A stretch of 18,803 nucleotides of DNA from Deltaproteobacteria bacterium (GTDB lineage: Bacteria; Desulfobacterota; Desulfobacteria; Desulfobacterales; UBA11574). The notes under the pieces were generated by a model that searched no databases, was not told where the DNA came from, and was given only the letters and a program-made list of their open reading frames with translations. This document shows, in pieces, positions 1 to 7,052 of the stretch. The position numbers and the translations under genes are program-made. Location of the stretch: positions 1-18,803 of the forward strand of contig JAFDBA010000077.1 of NCBI GenBank assembly GCA_019313505.1, given 5' to 3'. The first letter of the stretch is position 1; each line of letters opens with the position of its first letter.

Positions 1-1018
1 CTTTTTTTTTTTTTTTTAACATATGAATCAAACGTTGGTTGAGTGTTTTCTGTATAAATGGAGATGACACAATTTCACCGGCATCGGCACATTCAATGTG
101 ATAACTAAAGCCACAGACATCAGTTGCCAGGACCGGCAATCCTGCCGCCATAGCTTCGATTAAAACCGTACCGGTATTTTCCCGGCGAGCCGGATGCAAT
201 AGAAAATCCGCTGCCATAAAAAAACGACGGATATCATCGCGACCACCCACGAAACGGACCCTATCTGTAACGCCCAGTTGCCAAGCCAACCATCGAAAAA
301 ATCTTGGATTATCCTGCCCTACAATCAATAAAATTGTTTTTTCACGCAGAAATTTGGGTAAAGCAGTAATGGCATGGATTGCGCGATCCACACCTTTGGT
401 TTTAAAACTGGAGCCAACAAGTAAAACTACATTTGTTTCCAGACCAATATTTAATTCAAGGCGTAGTTCTTCGCGAATCTTTTTGAGATTAGGGTGTGCC
501 AGGCAATCTTTAGAAATCCCGGGGGGCAGTAAATGAAATCGATGATCAGGTGTGCCATAATAATGCATAAAGATCGCTTTTTCCTTTTCGGAGAGCAATA
601 AAATCTCTGTTATAGAAGATCTGCCGAAAACAGCTTTTTCCATACGCAAATAACTTTGGCAACGTTCCGTTATACGATACAAGAAACTCTTTTCGTCAGC
701 CTTTGCCGCATAACAAGTGTCTGCTGCATAATAGACATCTAACCCCGGCATTTTATTGAATCCGATAATAGCATCATAATGTTTATTGGCTACGGACTGG
801 TTGAGTTGTTTCGCCATGGATTCCCGTCGTCGATGATTGGTAAAGCCTTGAATCGGAAGTGTTAACACCTGGAAACCGACCGGAATTTCGCCTTGCCAGG
901 AGGAGGTAAACACATCGACTTGATGTCCACGATCTAAGCAAACTTTGGCAATTTTTAGAAAATTTATCTGCTGTCCACCAAAGGGAAAATATTTAAACAG
1001 GCAAAATGCAAATTTCAT
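1..1018 (-). CDS. waaG: WaaG-like LPS core glucosyltransferase I (GT4), 3' end cut by window edge
   Basis: Reading from the ATG at 1018 gives about 339 residues with no stop before the window edge. The N terminus (FCLFKYFPFGGQQ) and the later stretches GFNKMPGLDVYYAADTCY and LLPPGI closely match E. coli WaaG (RfaG), which transfers glucose from UDP-glucose to heptose II of the LPS inner core at the cytoplasmic membrane face. The GT-B C-terminal domain is visible, with the E-x7-E nucleotide-sugar motif (ENTGTVLIE) followed by AAGLPVLAT. E. coli WaaG is 374 residues, so roughly 35-40 residues are missing. The visible end is a run of Lys codons made by a 16-base homopolymer, where similarity to WaaG fades; this may be real or a contig-end artefact. 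It lies downstream of Kdo genes on the same strand, fitting an LPS-core locus. Confidence 0.88.
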   Translation of the reverse strand, partial: MKFAFCLFKYFPFGGQQINFLKIAKVCLDRGHQVDVFTSSWQGEIPVGFQVLTLPIQGFTNHRRRESMAKQLNQSVANKHYDAIIGFNKMPGLDVYYAADTCYAAKADEKSFLYRITERCQSYLRMEKAVFGRSSITEILLLSEKEKAIFMHYYGTPDHRFHLLPPGISKDCLAHPNLKKIREELRLELNIGLETNVVLLVGSSFKTKGVDRAIHAITALPKFLREKTILLIVGQDNPRFFRWLAWQLGVTDRVRFVGGRDDIRRFFMAADFLLHPARRENTGTVLIEAMAAGLPVLATDVCGFSYHIECADAGEIVSSPFIQKTLNQRLIHMLKKKKK

Positions 1019-1284
1019 TTTTCATCTGTTAAAAAAGATTTATCAAACCTATTTAGCATTTCTTCAAAATAAGTTAACAGGAAAGCGAAAGCTTACAGGG
1101 TAAAGACATTTGATAAACAATCGACTTTCGGCTATTTATCACCATCTGCAAAGTAGAATTATTTTTGTTTGATTATATCGATTGCTTTAGGCATCAAAAG
1201 GTCATCAATAATTATAAAGCCTGAGCAAAAAAGGAAACCTTACAAAAATTTCAAGATTATCGGATTGCTTTCGGGATATATTGA
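1019..1284. other. AT-rich intergenic region without a recognised gene
   Basis: This is the divergent space between waaG (minus strand) and the plus-strand glycosyltransferase remnant. No convincing ORF, RNA gene or repeat seen elsewhere in the window was found. It should contain the waaG leader, but no promoter could be picked with confidence. Confidence 0.4.
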
Positions 1285-1605
1285 ATGTTTCATTTGGGTA
1301 CCAGGTCAAAGAAACTCTTGATGATTGCGTTTTTAATCATCTATTTAGTTTCCGGCATAACGGTCTTTAAAAAGGCAAAGGAAAATCGTACCGCATTTCT
1401 GCGCTGGTCTCAGCACACTGAAATGATTAAACACAGGAAGATGATCTATGGTGTGGAAGGCGGGAGTTATCCAAACCTTCCCTTTATGCTGATGATTCTT
1501 ATGCCTTTTCATGAAATGGTCCCCATGGGGCGTAAGCCTCTATTGTTCAACTATAATACCATCTTTTTTTGTATAAAAAGCAGTGGAAACAGAGTTGCGT
1601 TTTGA
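1285..1605 (+). pseudogene. N-terminal remnant of a membrane glycosyltransferase (GT87/DUF2029-like)
   Basis: The reading frame starts with a basic residue cluster and one hydrophobic helix (about residues 11-27, LLMIAFLIIYLVSGITVF). It continues with NRTAFLRWSQH and then SYPNLPFMLMILMPF. From memory of the family, the order TM helix, RTAFLRW, tyrosine, PNxPxMxxIL-xPF is the start of polyprenol-phosphate-dependent GT87 (DUF2029) enzymes, which are about 400 residues with many membrane helices. Here the likeness stops near residue 83 and the frame runs into the 3' end of the oppositely oriented HAD gene, overlapping it by 66 bases. The likely reading is a gene truncated by a rearrangement near position 1530. 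A small membrane protein is the alternative. The family call rests on a short stretch, so confidence is moderate. Confidence 0.45.
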
Positions 1606-2235
1606 AATGTACATATGATACTTGTTGCCAAATTCCACTCTTTTGTCTATAACCTTCGAAAAAACACCTGAAATTCCGAGAACAAGTTCACAGACTTCCC
1701 GCACTCCGTACTGTGACCCGCTGTTTGCACTGATATAATCACACAATCCTTTTTCTTTAACATATGTCTTAAAAAGTGGGCCGGCCCCTCTTTTGATTAG
1801 AAATCTCAGGCCGCAATGGCTGGCTATGGAAAGGTCTAAAACATCATCAAAAACAAATGCCACCTGATCCGGCTGAATGTTATATGTTATTTGAATGTGG
1901 TCTAAAGCCTCTATTTTGTCCAATAAATTGTAATAGACAAAGTGAAGGTGCTCTCTTTTGGAAAATTGAAATGCAGATGGGTTTTTTTGGCCGGTAATAA
2001 TGCCAAACAAGGGAAGCTCGTTATTTTTTAAAAAGTGACCAAACCTCAACAGGTTTGTCCCCATTGAGTCCGGTTCCGTATAAGTGCTGCTTGTTTCCTC
2101 TCCTTTTATACCCGCATTAAATACGCCGTCCCAGTCGAACAGATAGGCTTTGATATGTCTCAGTTTTTCTATGATATCTATAAAAGGGGTGATAAATTCA
2201 CCCCCCAAATTTGAAAAAATGTCTTCTATATTCAT
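1540..2235 (-). CDS. KdsC-like HAD phosphatase, extended form (possible Kdo-8-phosphate phosphatase)
   Basis: A 231-residue HAD-superfamily protein. Visible motifs from the ATG at 2235 are motif I FDWDGVF (D34, D36), motif II T81 in GIITGQK, a KdsC-like Lys in NLLDKIEAL (K107) and motif IV FDDVLDLS (D130, D131, D134). The later GVREVCELVL matches the GAVREVCDLIL segment of Kdo-8-phosphate phosphatase. KdsC proteins are usually about 170-190 residues. This one has about 30 extra N-terminal and 40 extra C-terminal residues and Trp where KdsC has Val (DVDGV), so it may act on a related sugar phosphate. A TTG at 2238 is an alternative start. The Shine-Dalgarno-like AAAGG seven bases upstream of the ATG belongs to the terminal repeat of the adjacent inserted element. 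Its neighbours are the transaldolase-CBS gene and kdsA. Confidence 0.75.
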   Translation of the reverse strand: MNIEDIFSNLGGEFITPFIDIIEKLRHIKAYLFDWDGVFNAGIKGEETSSTYTEPDSMGTNLLRFGHFLKNNELPLFGIITGQKNPSAFQFSKREHLHFVYYNLLDKIEALDHIQITYNIQPDQVAFVFDDVLDLSIASHCGLRFLIKRGAGPLFKTYVKEKGLCDYISANSGSQYGVREVCELVLGISGVFSKVIDKRVEFGNKYHMYISKRNSVSTAFYTKKDGIIVEQ

Positions 2236-2238
2236 CAA

Positions 2239-2413
2239 GAGACCTTTGAAAAATGTTCATTTTTGTTAAAGGCCAAGGAAGGCGAAAATTTTAACCACCC
2301 CAGTACGATCTGCCGGACCTACGGGGCAGGCAGAAATACATTGAGTATTTTGAGGATTAAAATTTGAGCCTGACGCCGGGATTGGGCAAAAAGGGGCGTT
2401 TTGCAAAGGTCTC
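2239..2413. mobile_element. MITE-like palindromic element, copy A (175 bp), with 5-bp target duplication
   Basis: The left end is GAGACCTTTGAAAAAT and the right end is the inverse complement of GAGACCTTTGCAAAA. Flanks are a perfect 5-bp direct repeat ATCAA (2234-2238 and 2414-2418). Inner arms (AAATTTTAA and TTAAAATTT) make the whole element an imperfect hairpin. It has no coding capacity. Relative to copy B it carries about 33 extra bases in the loop (near 2303-2335), themselves with CTGCC/GGCAG arms. It sits exactly between the transaldolase-CBS stop codon and the KdsC-like start codon. Confidence 0.8.
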
Positions 2414-2414
2414 A

Positions 2415-3437
2415 TCAAGCAATCAGGTTCATTTTAATTAGGTCCTGAACATCAATCATACCGATAAGCTTATCATTTTCCAGTACTATGATATTATCAA
2501 CCTTTTTCTGTTTGAATATCTCAACAGCATTGTACAGCAGACTATCTCCACGGATTGTAATCGGTTGGTTATATGAAAAATCCGACATTCTTTTGCTTAA
2601 GATGGTTTTTCCATTCTTTTCAAGCTGTCTCCTTAAGTCACCATCGGTAAACACTCCCACCACTTTCCCATTATCAACAACGGCAACAGCCCCCAATCCG
2701 GATTCGGTCATCTGCACAATTGAATCCAAAACCGTATCATCCAAAGTTGCAACAGGATTTGCCTCTCTTATTACTTCTTTAACTCTGATTGTCATCAACT
2801 GTGTATGTTCTGTGAACTGTCGAGTTCCTAAGGTTGTAAAAGTGTTTTCAGTCAACAGTTTCATAACTTTCCAGGGTACCGTGCAGGTGTGTACGCCAAG
2901 ATTTATGGCATTTCGCACATGTTCAGGGTGTCTTACAGAAGAGAACATGATTTTTGTATTGTAACTGTAATGGTCTACAGCCTTCACGCACTGTTTTATC
3001 AGTTCAAGCGCATCATGACCTTGGTCCTGCAGGCGGCCTACCAGAGGAGTCACATAATCGGCTCCTGCGGCCATTGCCATGTAGGCTTGCTGTAAGGTGT
3101 AAACAAGATGGATGTTCACTTTTATACCTTCATCTTTTAGCATTTTGCACGCTCTAACCCCCTCGATGGAGACCGGTATTTTGAATACAGTTTTCTCTGT
3201 GTCCAACCCAAGGTTTAAAAGACGGTGTGCCTCTTTGTGTATTTCATCACTTGTTTCACCCAGCGCTTCAATCTGTAGTACCGGTATTATAGCGGCCAAT
3301 TTCAGAATTGTACCGTCTATATCGGTTATGCCATGCCGATGCATGAACGTTGGAGTGGTAGTAAGTCCTGCAAGAAAACCGAGCTGAAACGCCTCTTCTA
3401 TTTCCTTTACATCTGCTGAATCTAAATATAATTCCAT
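2415..3437 (-). CDS. Transaldolase/fructose-6-phosphate-aldolase-fold enzyme fused to a KpsF-type CBS pair
   Basis: Residues 1-210 align almost without gaps with short transaldolases and FsaA (MELYLDSADV start). The Schiff-base Lys is K86 (FKIPVS), with D6, acid/base Glu E57 as in transaldolases (FsaA has Gln59), R135 and the phosphate-site S167-x-R169. Two active-site positions differ from the family: the TTNPS Asn is T28 (TTTPT), and the Thr that holds the catalytic water (FsaA T109) is H110. Position 132 is Leu (Tyr131 in FsaA). Residues about 215-340 are two CBS domains. The first contains VGVFTDGDLRRQLE, typical of the C-terminal regulatory module of arabinose-5-phosphate isomerase (KpsF/GutQ/KdsD). 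The gene lies 91 bases downstream of kdsA and upstream of a KdsC-like phosphatase. Inference: it supplies or controls a sugar phosphate for Kdo synthesis. Fold and fusion are secure; the reaction is unknown. Confidence 0.88.
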   Translation of the reverse strand: MELYLDSADVKEIEEAFQLGFLAGLTTTPTFMHRHGITDIDGTILKLAAIIPVLQIEALGETSDEIHKEAHRLLNLGLDTEKTVFKIPVSIEGVRACKMLKDEGIKVNIHLVYTLQQAYMAMAAGADYVTPLVGRLQDQGHDALELIKQCVKAVDHYSYNTKIMFSSVRHPEHVRNAINLGVHTCTVPWKVMKLLTENTFTTLGTRQFTEHTQLMTIRVKEVIREANPVATLDDTVLDSIVQMTESGLGAVAVVDNGKVVGVFTDGDLRRQLEKNGKTILSKRMSDFSYNQPITIRGDSLLYNAVEIFKQKKVDNIIVLENDKLIGMIDVQDLIKMNLIA

Positions 3438-3480
3438 AATAGTTCACTTTTGTTGTTTATGGGTCTGTTGATTAATGAGG

Positions 3481-3522
3481 ATTTTCGTTCAAGATCAAGG
3501 CATGCGAAAAAAATAACCACAG
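3481..3522 (+). repeat. Decayed partial copy of the MITE core
   Basis: In the kdsA/transaldolase spacer a 42-base stretch containing AAGATCAAGG and AACCACAG aligns with the left half of the palindromic element between atpB and atpE (about three quarters identical by eye). The right half and ends are missing, so this looks like an old fragment. Confidence 0.4.
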
Positions 3523-3528
3523 ACTCAT

Positions 3529-4365
3529 TTATGGGTTTCTATATTTCACCTCTATCTCATGTATTTCCAGTAATGGTTTTAAAAACTCTTCCAGATCAAA
3601 TACACTCAGCTGACTTGAAGCATCACATAAAGCCTTTTGAGGCTCAGGGTGAGTCTCTATGAAAATTCCATCTACACCTGCTGCAACACCTGATCTTGAC
3701 AAAACAGGAAGGAACTCCTTGGACCCGCCTTTTGGGTCTGCACTGGGGATTCCGTATCTTCGTACAGAGTGGGTGATATCAAAAACAACGGGAAATCCTG
3801 TCTGATTTAAATGAAAAAAACTTCTGGGATCCACGATCAAATCGTTGTATCCAAACGTATATCCTCTTTCAGTTAATATGATTTGTTTATTTCCGCTATC
3901 TATGACTTTCTGAACGGGTTTTGCCATATTTTCAGGGGCCAAAAACTGCCCGTGCTTTATGTTGATCACTTTTCCTGTTCCGGCAGCTGCTTCCAGAAGA
4001 TCTGTCTGCATGCATAAGTAGGCCGGTATCTGTATAACATCAAGAAATTCTGCTGCTTGTGCAATTTGCTGTGGATAGTGGACATCTGAAAGAATCGGGA
4101 AATTGAACTCTTGTTTTATCTTGCATAACAGTTTAATCCCCTCGTCCAGCCCAGGTCCCCTGTAATTTTGGGCAGTACTACGATTATCTTTTTGAAATGA
4201 GGATTTATAAATAACAGGCAGATCCAGTTTTTCAGAGACTTGTTTTAAAACATCCGCTGTTTTAAGCATGATGCGCTCTTCCTCAATGACGCAAGGACCT
4301 GAAATGAGGAATAACTGATCAGCACCACAGGAGATATTACCAACCTGAACAATTCTTTTTTTCAT
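3529..4365 (-). CDS. kdsA: 3-deoxy-D-manno-octulosonate-8-phosphate synthase (KdsA), metal-dependent class
   Basis: KdsA condenses phosphoenolpyruvate with arabinose-5-phosphate to give Kdo-8-phosphate, the first committed step of Kdo synthesis in the cytoplasm. At 278 residues it is the usual length. Family segments are LISGPCVIE, YKSSFQKDNRS, RGPGLDEG, ILSDVHYP, IKHGQFLAP, LTERGYTFGYNDL, VFDITHSVR and FIETHPEP followed by DASSQL. Cys25 in GPCVIE, with the His of THSVR, the Glu of FIETHP and the Asp of CDASS, makes the four-ligand set of metal-dependent KdsA (Aquifex type); metal-independent E. coli KdsA has Asn at the Cys position. A TTGACA box lies 75-80 bases upstream. No clear Shine-Dalgarno precedes the ATG. 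Confidence 0.96.
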   Translation of the reverse strand: MKKRIVQVGNISCGADQLFLISGPCVIEEERIMLKTADVLKQVSEKLDLPVIYKSSFQKDNRSTAQNYRGPGLDEGIKLLCKIKQEFNFPILSDVHYPQQIAQAAEFLDVIQIPAYLCMQTDLLEAAAGTGKVINIKHGQFLAPENMAKPVQKVIDSGNKQIILTERGYTFGYNDLIVDPRSFFHLNQTGFPVVFDITHSVRRYGIPSADPKGGSKEFLPVLSRSGVAAGVDGIFIETHPEPQKALCDASSQLSVFDLEEFLKPLLEIHEIEVKYRNP

Positions 4366-4416
4366 GAGTTTTTAAAATATTATTAAAATTTTGTTAAACC
4401 TTTATTTATGCCTGAG

Positions 4417-4445
4417 AGTATTACTGAAAGAGTATTTTTTGTCAA
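4417..4445 (-). promoter_or_regulatory. Candidate sigma70-type promoter upstream of kdsA
   Basis: On the minus strand a perfect TTGACA (-35; 4445-4440) is followed after 17 bases by AATACT (-10; 4422-4417, four of six matches to TATAAT). It sits in the AT-rich 134-base gap between kdsB and kdsA, 51 bases before the kdsA ATG, and would drive kdsA, the transaldolase-CBS gene and the KdsC-like gene. It is based on sequence match only. Confidence 0.4.
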
Positions 4446-4499
4446 TATTTAAAACATACTTTAAAACCGGCCGCCAACAGTAAAAGAATTCACTACCCA

Positions 4500-5246
4500 T
4501 TACAAGGTCTGCCCCATAATGATGCGCGTAACTGCCTCGATATCCTCTGGCCGATCAACACCAAAACTCCGGTGTTCTGTTTTTACCACATGAATGGGTA
4601 TTCCATTTTCAAGCAGACGCAGTTGTTCGAGCTTTTCTGTTAATTCAAGATTGCTCGGTCCCATGGCCACAAATTGTTTGAGGATGTTCATACGGAATGC
4701 ATACAGTCCAATGTGTCCGTAAAACTCACCCTTTTGTTGGTCACGGGGAAACGGGATAGGAGAACGGGAAAAATATAGTGCACGGTTATCCTTAGCAAAA
4801 ACAACTTTGACCCGGTCCGAGTTTTTAGCCTCATCCGGATCGATTCTTTGGACCAGGGTTGACACTTTCATATCAGGATCAGCAAAAGGCAAAACCAACT
4901 CTGTTAGCATGGCTGTCTCGTGGGCCGGTTCATCACCTTGTATATTGACCACAACAGCGTTTTCCGGCACGTTAAGCAATTCTGCAGCTTCAAGAACCCG
5001 GTCCGTACCACTTAAGTGGTCGTCTCTTGTTTTAATTACTGGAACGTTCAGATTTTTTGCTGCCGAGATAATCCGGTTGTCATCAGTGGCGAGGATGGTC
5101 TTCGAAAGTTGCGGACACCGGCTGGCCCGTTTAAAAACGTGCCAGAACATAGGTTTTCCTAAAATTTCTGCCAGCGGTTTACCCGGGAAGCGTGTAGAAC
5201 CATAACGTGCGGGTATAATCCCGTAACATTTTGGAAGATTAGGCAT
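4500..5246 (-). CDS. kdsB: CMP-Kdo synthetase (3-deoxy-manno-octulosonate cytidylyltransferase)
   Basis: KdsB activates Kdo with CTP to CMP-Kdo, the donor used by WaaA. The 248-residue length is normal. The nucleotide-binding IPARYGSTRFPGKPL is at residues 11-25, followed by ILATDD, SGTDRVLEA, VVNIQGDEP, the YFSRSPIPFPR segment, GHIGLYAFR, LELTEKLEQLRLLENG and the C-terminal GVDRPEDIEAV, all family landmarks in order. The ATG at 5246 is preceded by AAGGA four bases away. That Shine-Dalgarno lies inside a dispersed repeat (R2 here) also found at 8140-8178 and 17733-17775. It lies between waaA upstream and kdsA downstream on the same strand, so activation and transfer of Kdo are encoded side by side. 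Confidence 0.97.
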   Translation of the reverse strand: MPNLPKCYGIIPARYGSTRFPGKPLAEILGKPMFWHVFKRASRCPQLSKTILATDDNRIISAAKNLNVPVIKTRDDHLSGTDRVLEAAELLNVPENAVVVNIQGDEPAHETAMLTELVLPFADPDMKVSTLVQRIDPDEAKNSDRVKVVFAKDNRALYFSRSPIPFPRDQQKGEFYGHIGLYAFRMNILKQFVAMGPSNLELTEKLEQLRLLENGIPIHVVKTEHRSFGVDRPEDIEAVTRIIMGQTL

Positions 5247-5287
5247 TAGTTCCTTAGTTGTAAATTTTGTGCTTTTTGTGGCAAAAC
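5247..5287 (-). repeat. Dispersed repeat R2, copy 1 (contains kdsB Shine-Dalgarno)
   Basis: Shares GCACAAAATTTACAAC followed by YAAGG-ACTAA with 8140-8178 and, more diverged, 17733-17775. Here its AAGGA serves as the likely ribosome binding site of kdsB. Confidence 0.6.
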
Positions 5288-5322
5288 TTTTATATTACTC
5301 CATGTTGTACTGTAGTGGAAAA

Positions 5323-5411
5323 GATGCTTGATGCTGGTTTCTGGATGCTGGTCTGTGAAAAGTAAAGTTATCCTTATTTTATCCAGAATCGAGCATCCAG
5401 TATCCAGTATC
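5323..5411. repeat. Imperfect inverted repeat between waaA and kdsB
   Basis: A left arm of repeated ATGCTGG/TTCTGG units (5323-5352) faces a right arm of CCAGAATC/GCATCCAG/TATCCAG units (5382-5411), which could fold into a long imperfect hairpin. Noncoding and purine/pyrimidine simple in pattern, it resembles genome-wide REP-type repeats. It may affect read-through from waaA to kdsB. Confidence 0.5.
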
Positions 5412-5462
5412 TATTCGTTATTCGTTAAATGGCGCAGGAAGTTAAATTATTAAAATATCCTA

Positions 5463-5488
5463 TTTGGTTCCAGCTTGTCCGGGTTAAG
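5463..5488 (+). repeat. Dispersed repeat R1, copy 1 (overlaps waaA stop codon)
   Basis: Matches the R1 consensus CCGGYTTRTCCGGGTTAGG with the TTTGGTT extension at its 5' side and one or two changes. The waaA stop codon (5484-5486) lies inside it. Confidence 0.6.
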
Positions 5489-6767
5489 TCTCGTTGAGTA
5501 ACTTCTCAATCAGACTGCAAGCTTTGGCCGTGCCGCCCTGCCGGTCTTTCACATACATAAGAGCTGCTTTACGTACTTTTTCCCGGGGTGTGGTTTTTTC
5601 TATACTCTTCACAAGAAAATTTGCAACTTCCTTCCAGTCTGCTGCCACATGAATGAGACCCCGTTCCACGATTTCCCGTCCTACCCATGCGAAGTTTTGC
5701 CATGAAGGGCCGATGGCGGGTATAACTCCGCAGGTGAGGGGCTCCAAAAAATTCTGACCGCCCAGAGGTGCAAGACTTCCCCCCACGAATGCGCCTTTTG
5801 ACAGTTCATAGGCTGAAGAAAGTTCTCCAAAAGTATCCCAAAGGATAACGGTACCGTCAGAGACTTGCTTTTTAATTTTAGACCGTAGTGTCCATGGTAT
5901 GACTATGCGATCCAAGGTCCCTTTCCAATACGTTAAACGGTGCATATGCCTTGGAAACAGCCCGATAACCGTATCAGGACGTCTGCGATGAATATTAAGT
6001 ATGATTTTTTCGACTACCTGTTCCTCTTTTTGTCTGGTGGATCCAAGGACAAGGAAAGGTGTTCCGGGTCGGATCATTTTCCCGAGGTGTTTTTCTGTTT
6101 CGAGCCCATGTACTAAATTGCCGATATTGTCGAACTTGATATTCGACATAACTTCTACGCGTTCTTTGCCGAATATCCTGGCGAATCGTTTGACGTCGCT
6201 TTCTGAGATCCCAAGAATTTTATCCGGTCCGATCATACGCCAAAAGGATGGCCAGATCAGGTATCGGGCCAGACTCCTGGCGGTGATCCTACCGTTAATA
6301 ATAAGTGTCTTGCAGGAATGTTTTTTTAAAGCGAATAGGAGACCGGGCCAAATTTCTGATTCCAAAAGAATCATAATTTTCGGGTGGATGGTTTTTACCG
6401 CCGTTTCCATAATGGAAGGTTTGTCAAAGGGAAAGTAGGCCGAACATGCCCTCACGTTTCTTTTGTTAGGGGTAATATCAGCAATGGCGCGATCTATAAT
6501 ATCCAACCCTTGACGGGTGTTTGATGTCACGATAATTTTGACGGGCTTATGGGGATGTAATTTTTTGAGGATTGACCATGCCAGATAGGATTCTCCGGAA
6601 GAGGCGGCTTGAATCCACATATCCGCGCTGGTCAACGTCATTTTCTGAAGTGTTCGCTGCCTGAATCCTTGGGCAAGGCGTTGATTCAGGCGAAGGCAAG
6701 GAATAACTATATTCCAAACCAGGTCATAAAGATATAGAGTAGCTTTGAGTGTTATATTTTTCGACAC
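5484..6767 (-). CDS. waaA: Kdo transferase (3-deoxy-D-manno-octulosonic-acid transferase)
   Basis: WaaA (KdtA) transfers Kdo from CMP-Kdo to the lipid A precursor at the inner face of the cytoplasmic membrane. The 427 residues match the family length. Near the N terminus is a hydrophobic stretch (LYLYDLVWNIVIPCL, residues 11-25), the membrane anchor region. The catalytic base Glu is E59 in QAASSGES, the family ASxGE motif. LLESEIWPG (residues 134-142) corresponds to the ETELWP motif. C-terminal GT-B features include LVLGSTRQKEE, GLFPRHMHR, VGGSLAPLGGQNFLEP and VIPAIGPSWQNF. The start used is GTG at 6767, and no good Shine-Dalgarno is visible (AGAGG is 12 bases away). The stop falls inside an R1 repeat. 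Copy B of the MITE-like element lies 51 bases upstream of the start. Confidence 0.95.
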   Translation of the reverse strand: MSKNITLKATLYLYDLVWNIVIPCLRLNQRLAQGFRQRTLQKMTLTSADMWIQAASSGESYLAWSILKKLHPHKPVKIIVTSNTRQGLDIIDRAIADITPNKRNVRACSAYFPFDKPSIMETAVKTIHPKIMILLESEIWPGLLFALKKHSCKTLIINGRITARSLARYLIWPSFWRMIGPDKILGISESDVKRFARIFGKERVEVMSNIKFDNIGNLVHGLETEKHLGKMIRPGTPFLVLGSTRQKEEQVVEKIILNIHRRRPDTVIGLFPRHMHRLTYWKGTLDRIVIPWTLRSKIKKQVSDGTVILWDTFGELSSAYELSKGAFVGGSLAPLGGQNFLEPLTCGVIPAIGPSWQNFAWVGREIVERGLIHVAADWKEVANFLVKSIEKTTPREKVRKAALMYVKDRQGGTAKACSLIEKLLNET

Positions 6768-6818
6768 CGTGGAGTTTAGCCTCTACAGATTTTCCCCAAT
6801 ATTTCATTATTCCATTCT

Positions 6819-6960
6819 GAGACCTTTGAAAAATATTCAATTTTGCTCAAGGCCAAGGAAGGCGAAAATTTTAACCACAGGAATACATTTAGTATTTTGA
6901 GGATTAAAATTTGAGCCTGACGCCGGGATTGGGCAAAAGGGGGCGTTTTGCAAAGGTCTC
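6819..6960. mobile_element. MITE-like palindromic element, copy B (142 bp), with 5-bp target duplication
   Basis: Ends are GAGACCTTTGAAAAAT (left) and the inverse complement of GAGACCTTTGCAAAA (right), flanked by a perfect direct repeat ATTCT at 6814-6818 and 6961-6965. The core carries CGAAAATTTTAACC facing GGATTAAAATTTGAG around a loop near 6880-6902. It has no coding capacity and lies in the 285-base gap between the UXS gene and waaA, in the likely waaA leader. The rest of that gap shows nothing recognisable. Confidence 0.82.
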
Positions 6961-7052
6961 ATTCTGATGGCATAAACAGATTGCCATTAATAAACTATCA
7001 ATATCAAAAGGTTGTAGAATTTCCGAGATGTTAAATCAAGATACTGGGATGT

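Noticed and set aside
1285..1605. Intact small membrane protein
   Set aside because: The motif order resembles the start of a large glycosyltransferase, and the last part is antisense to the HAD gene, so a remnant is more likely.
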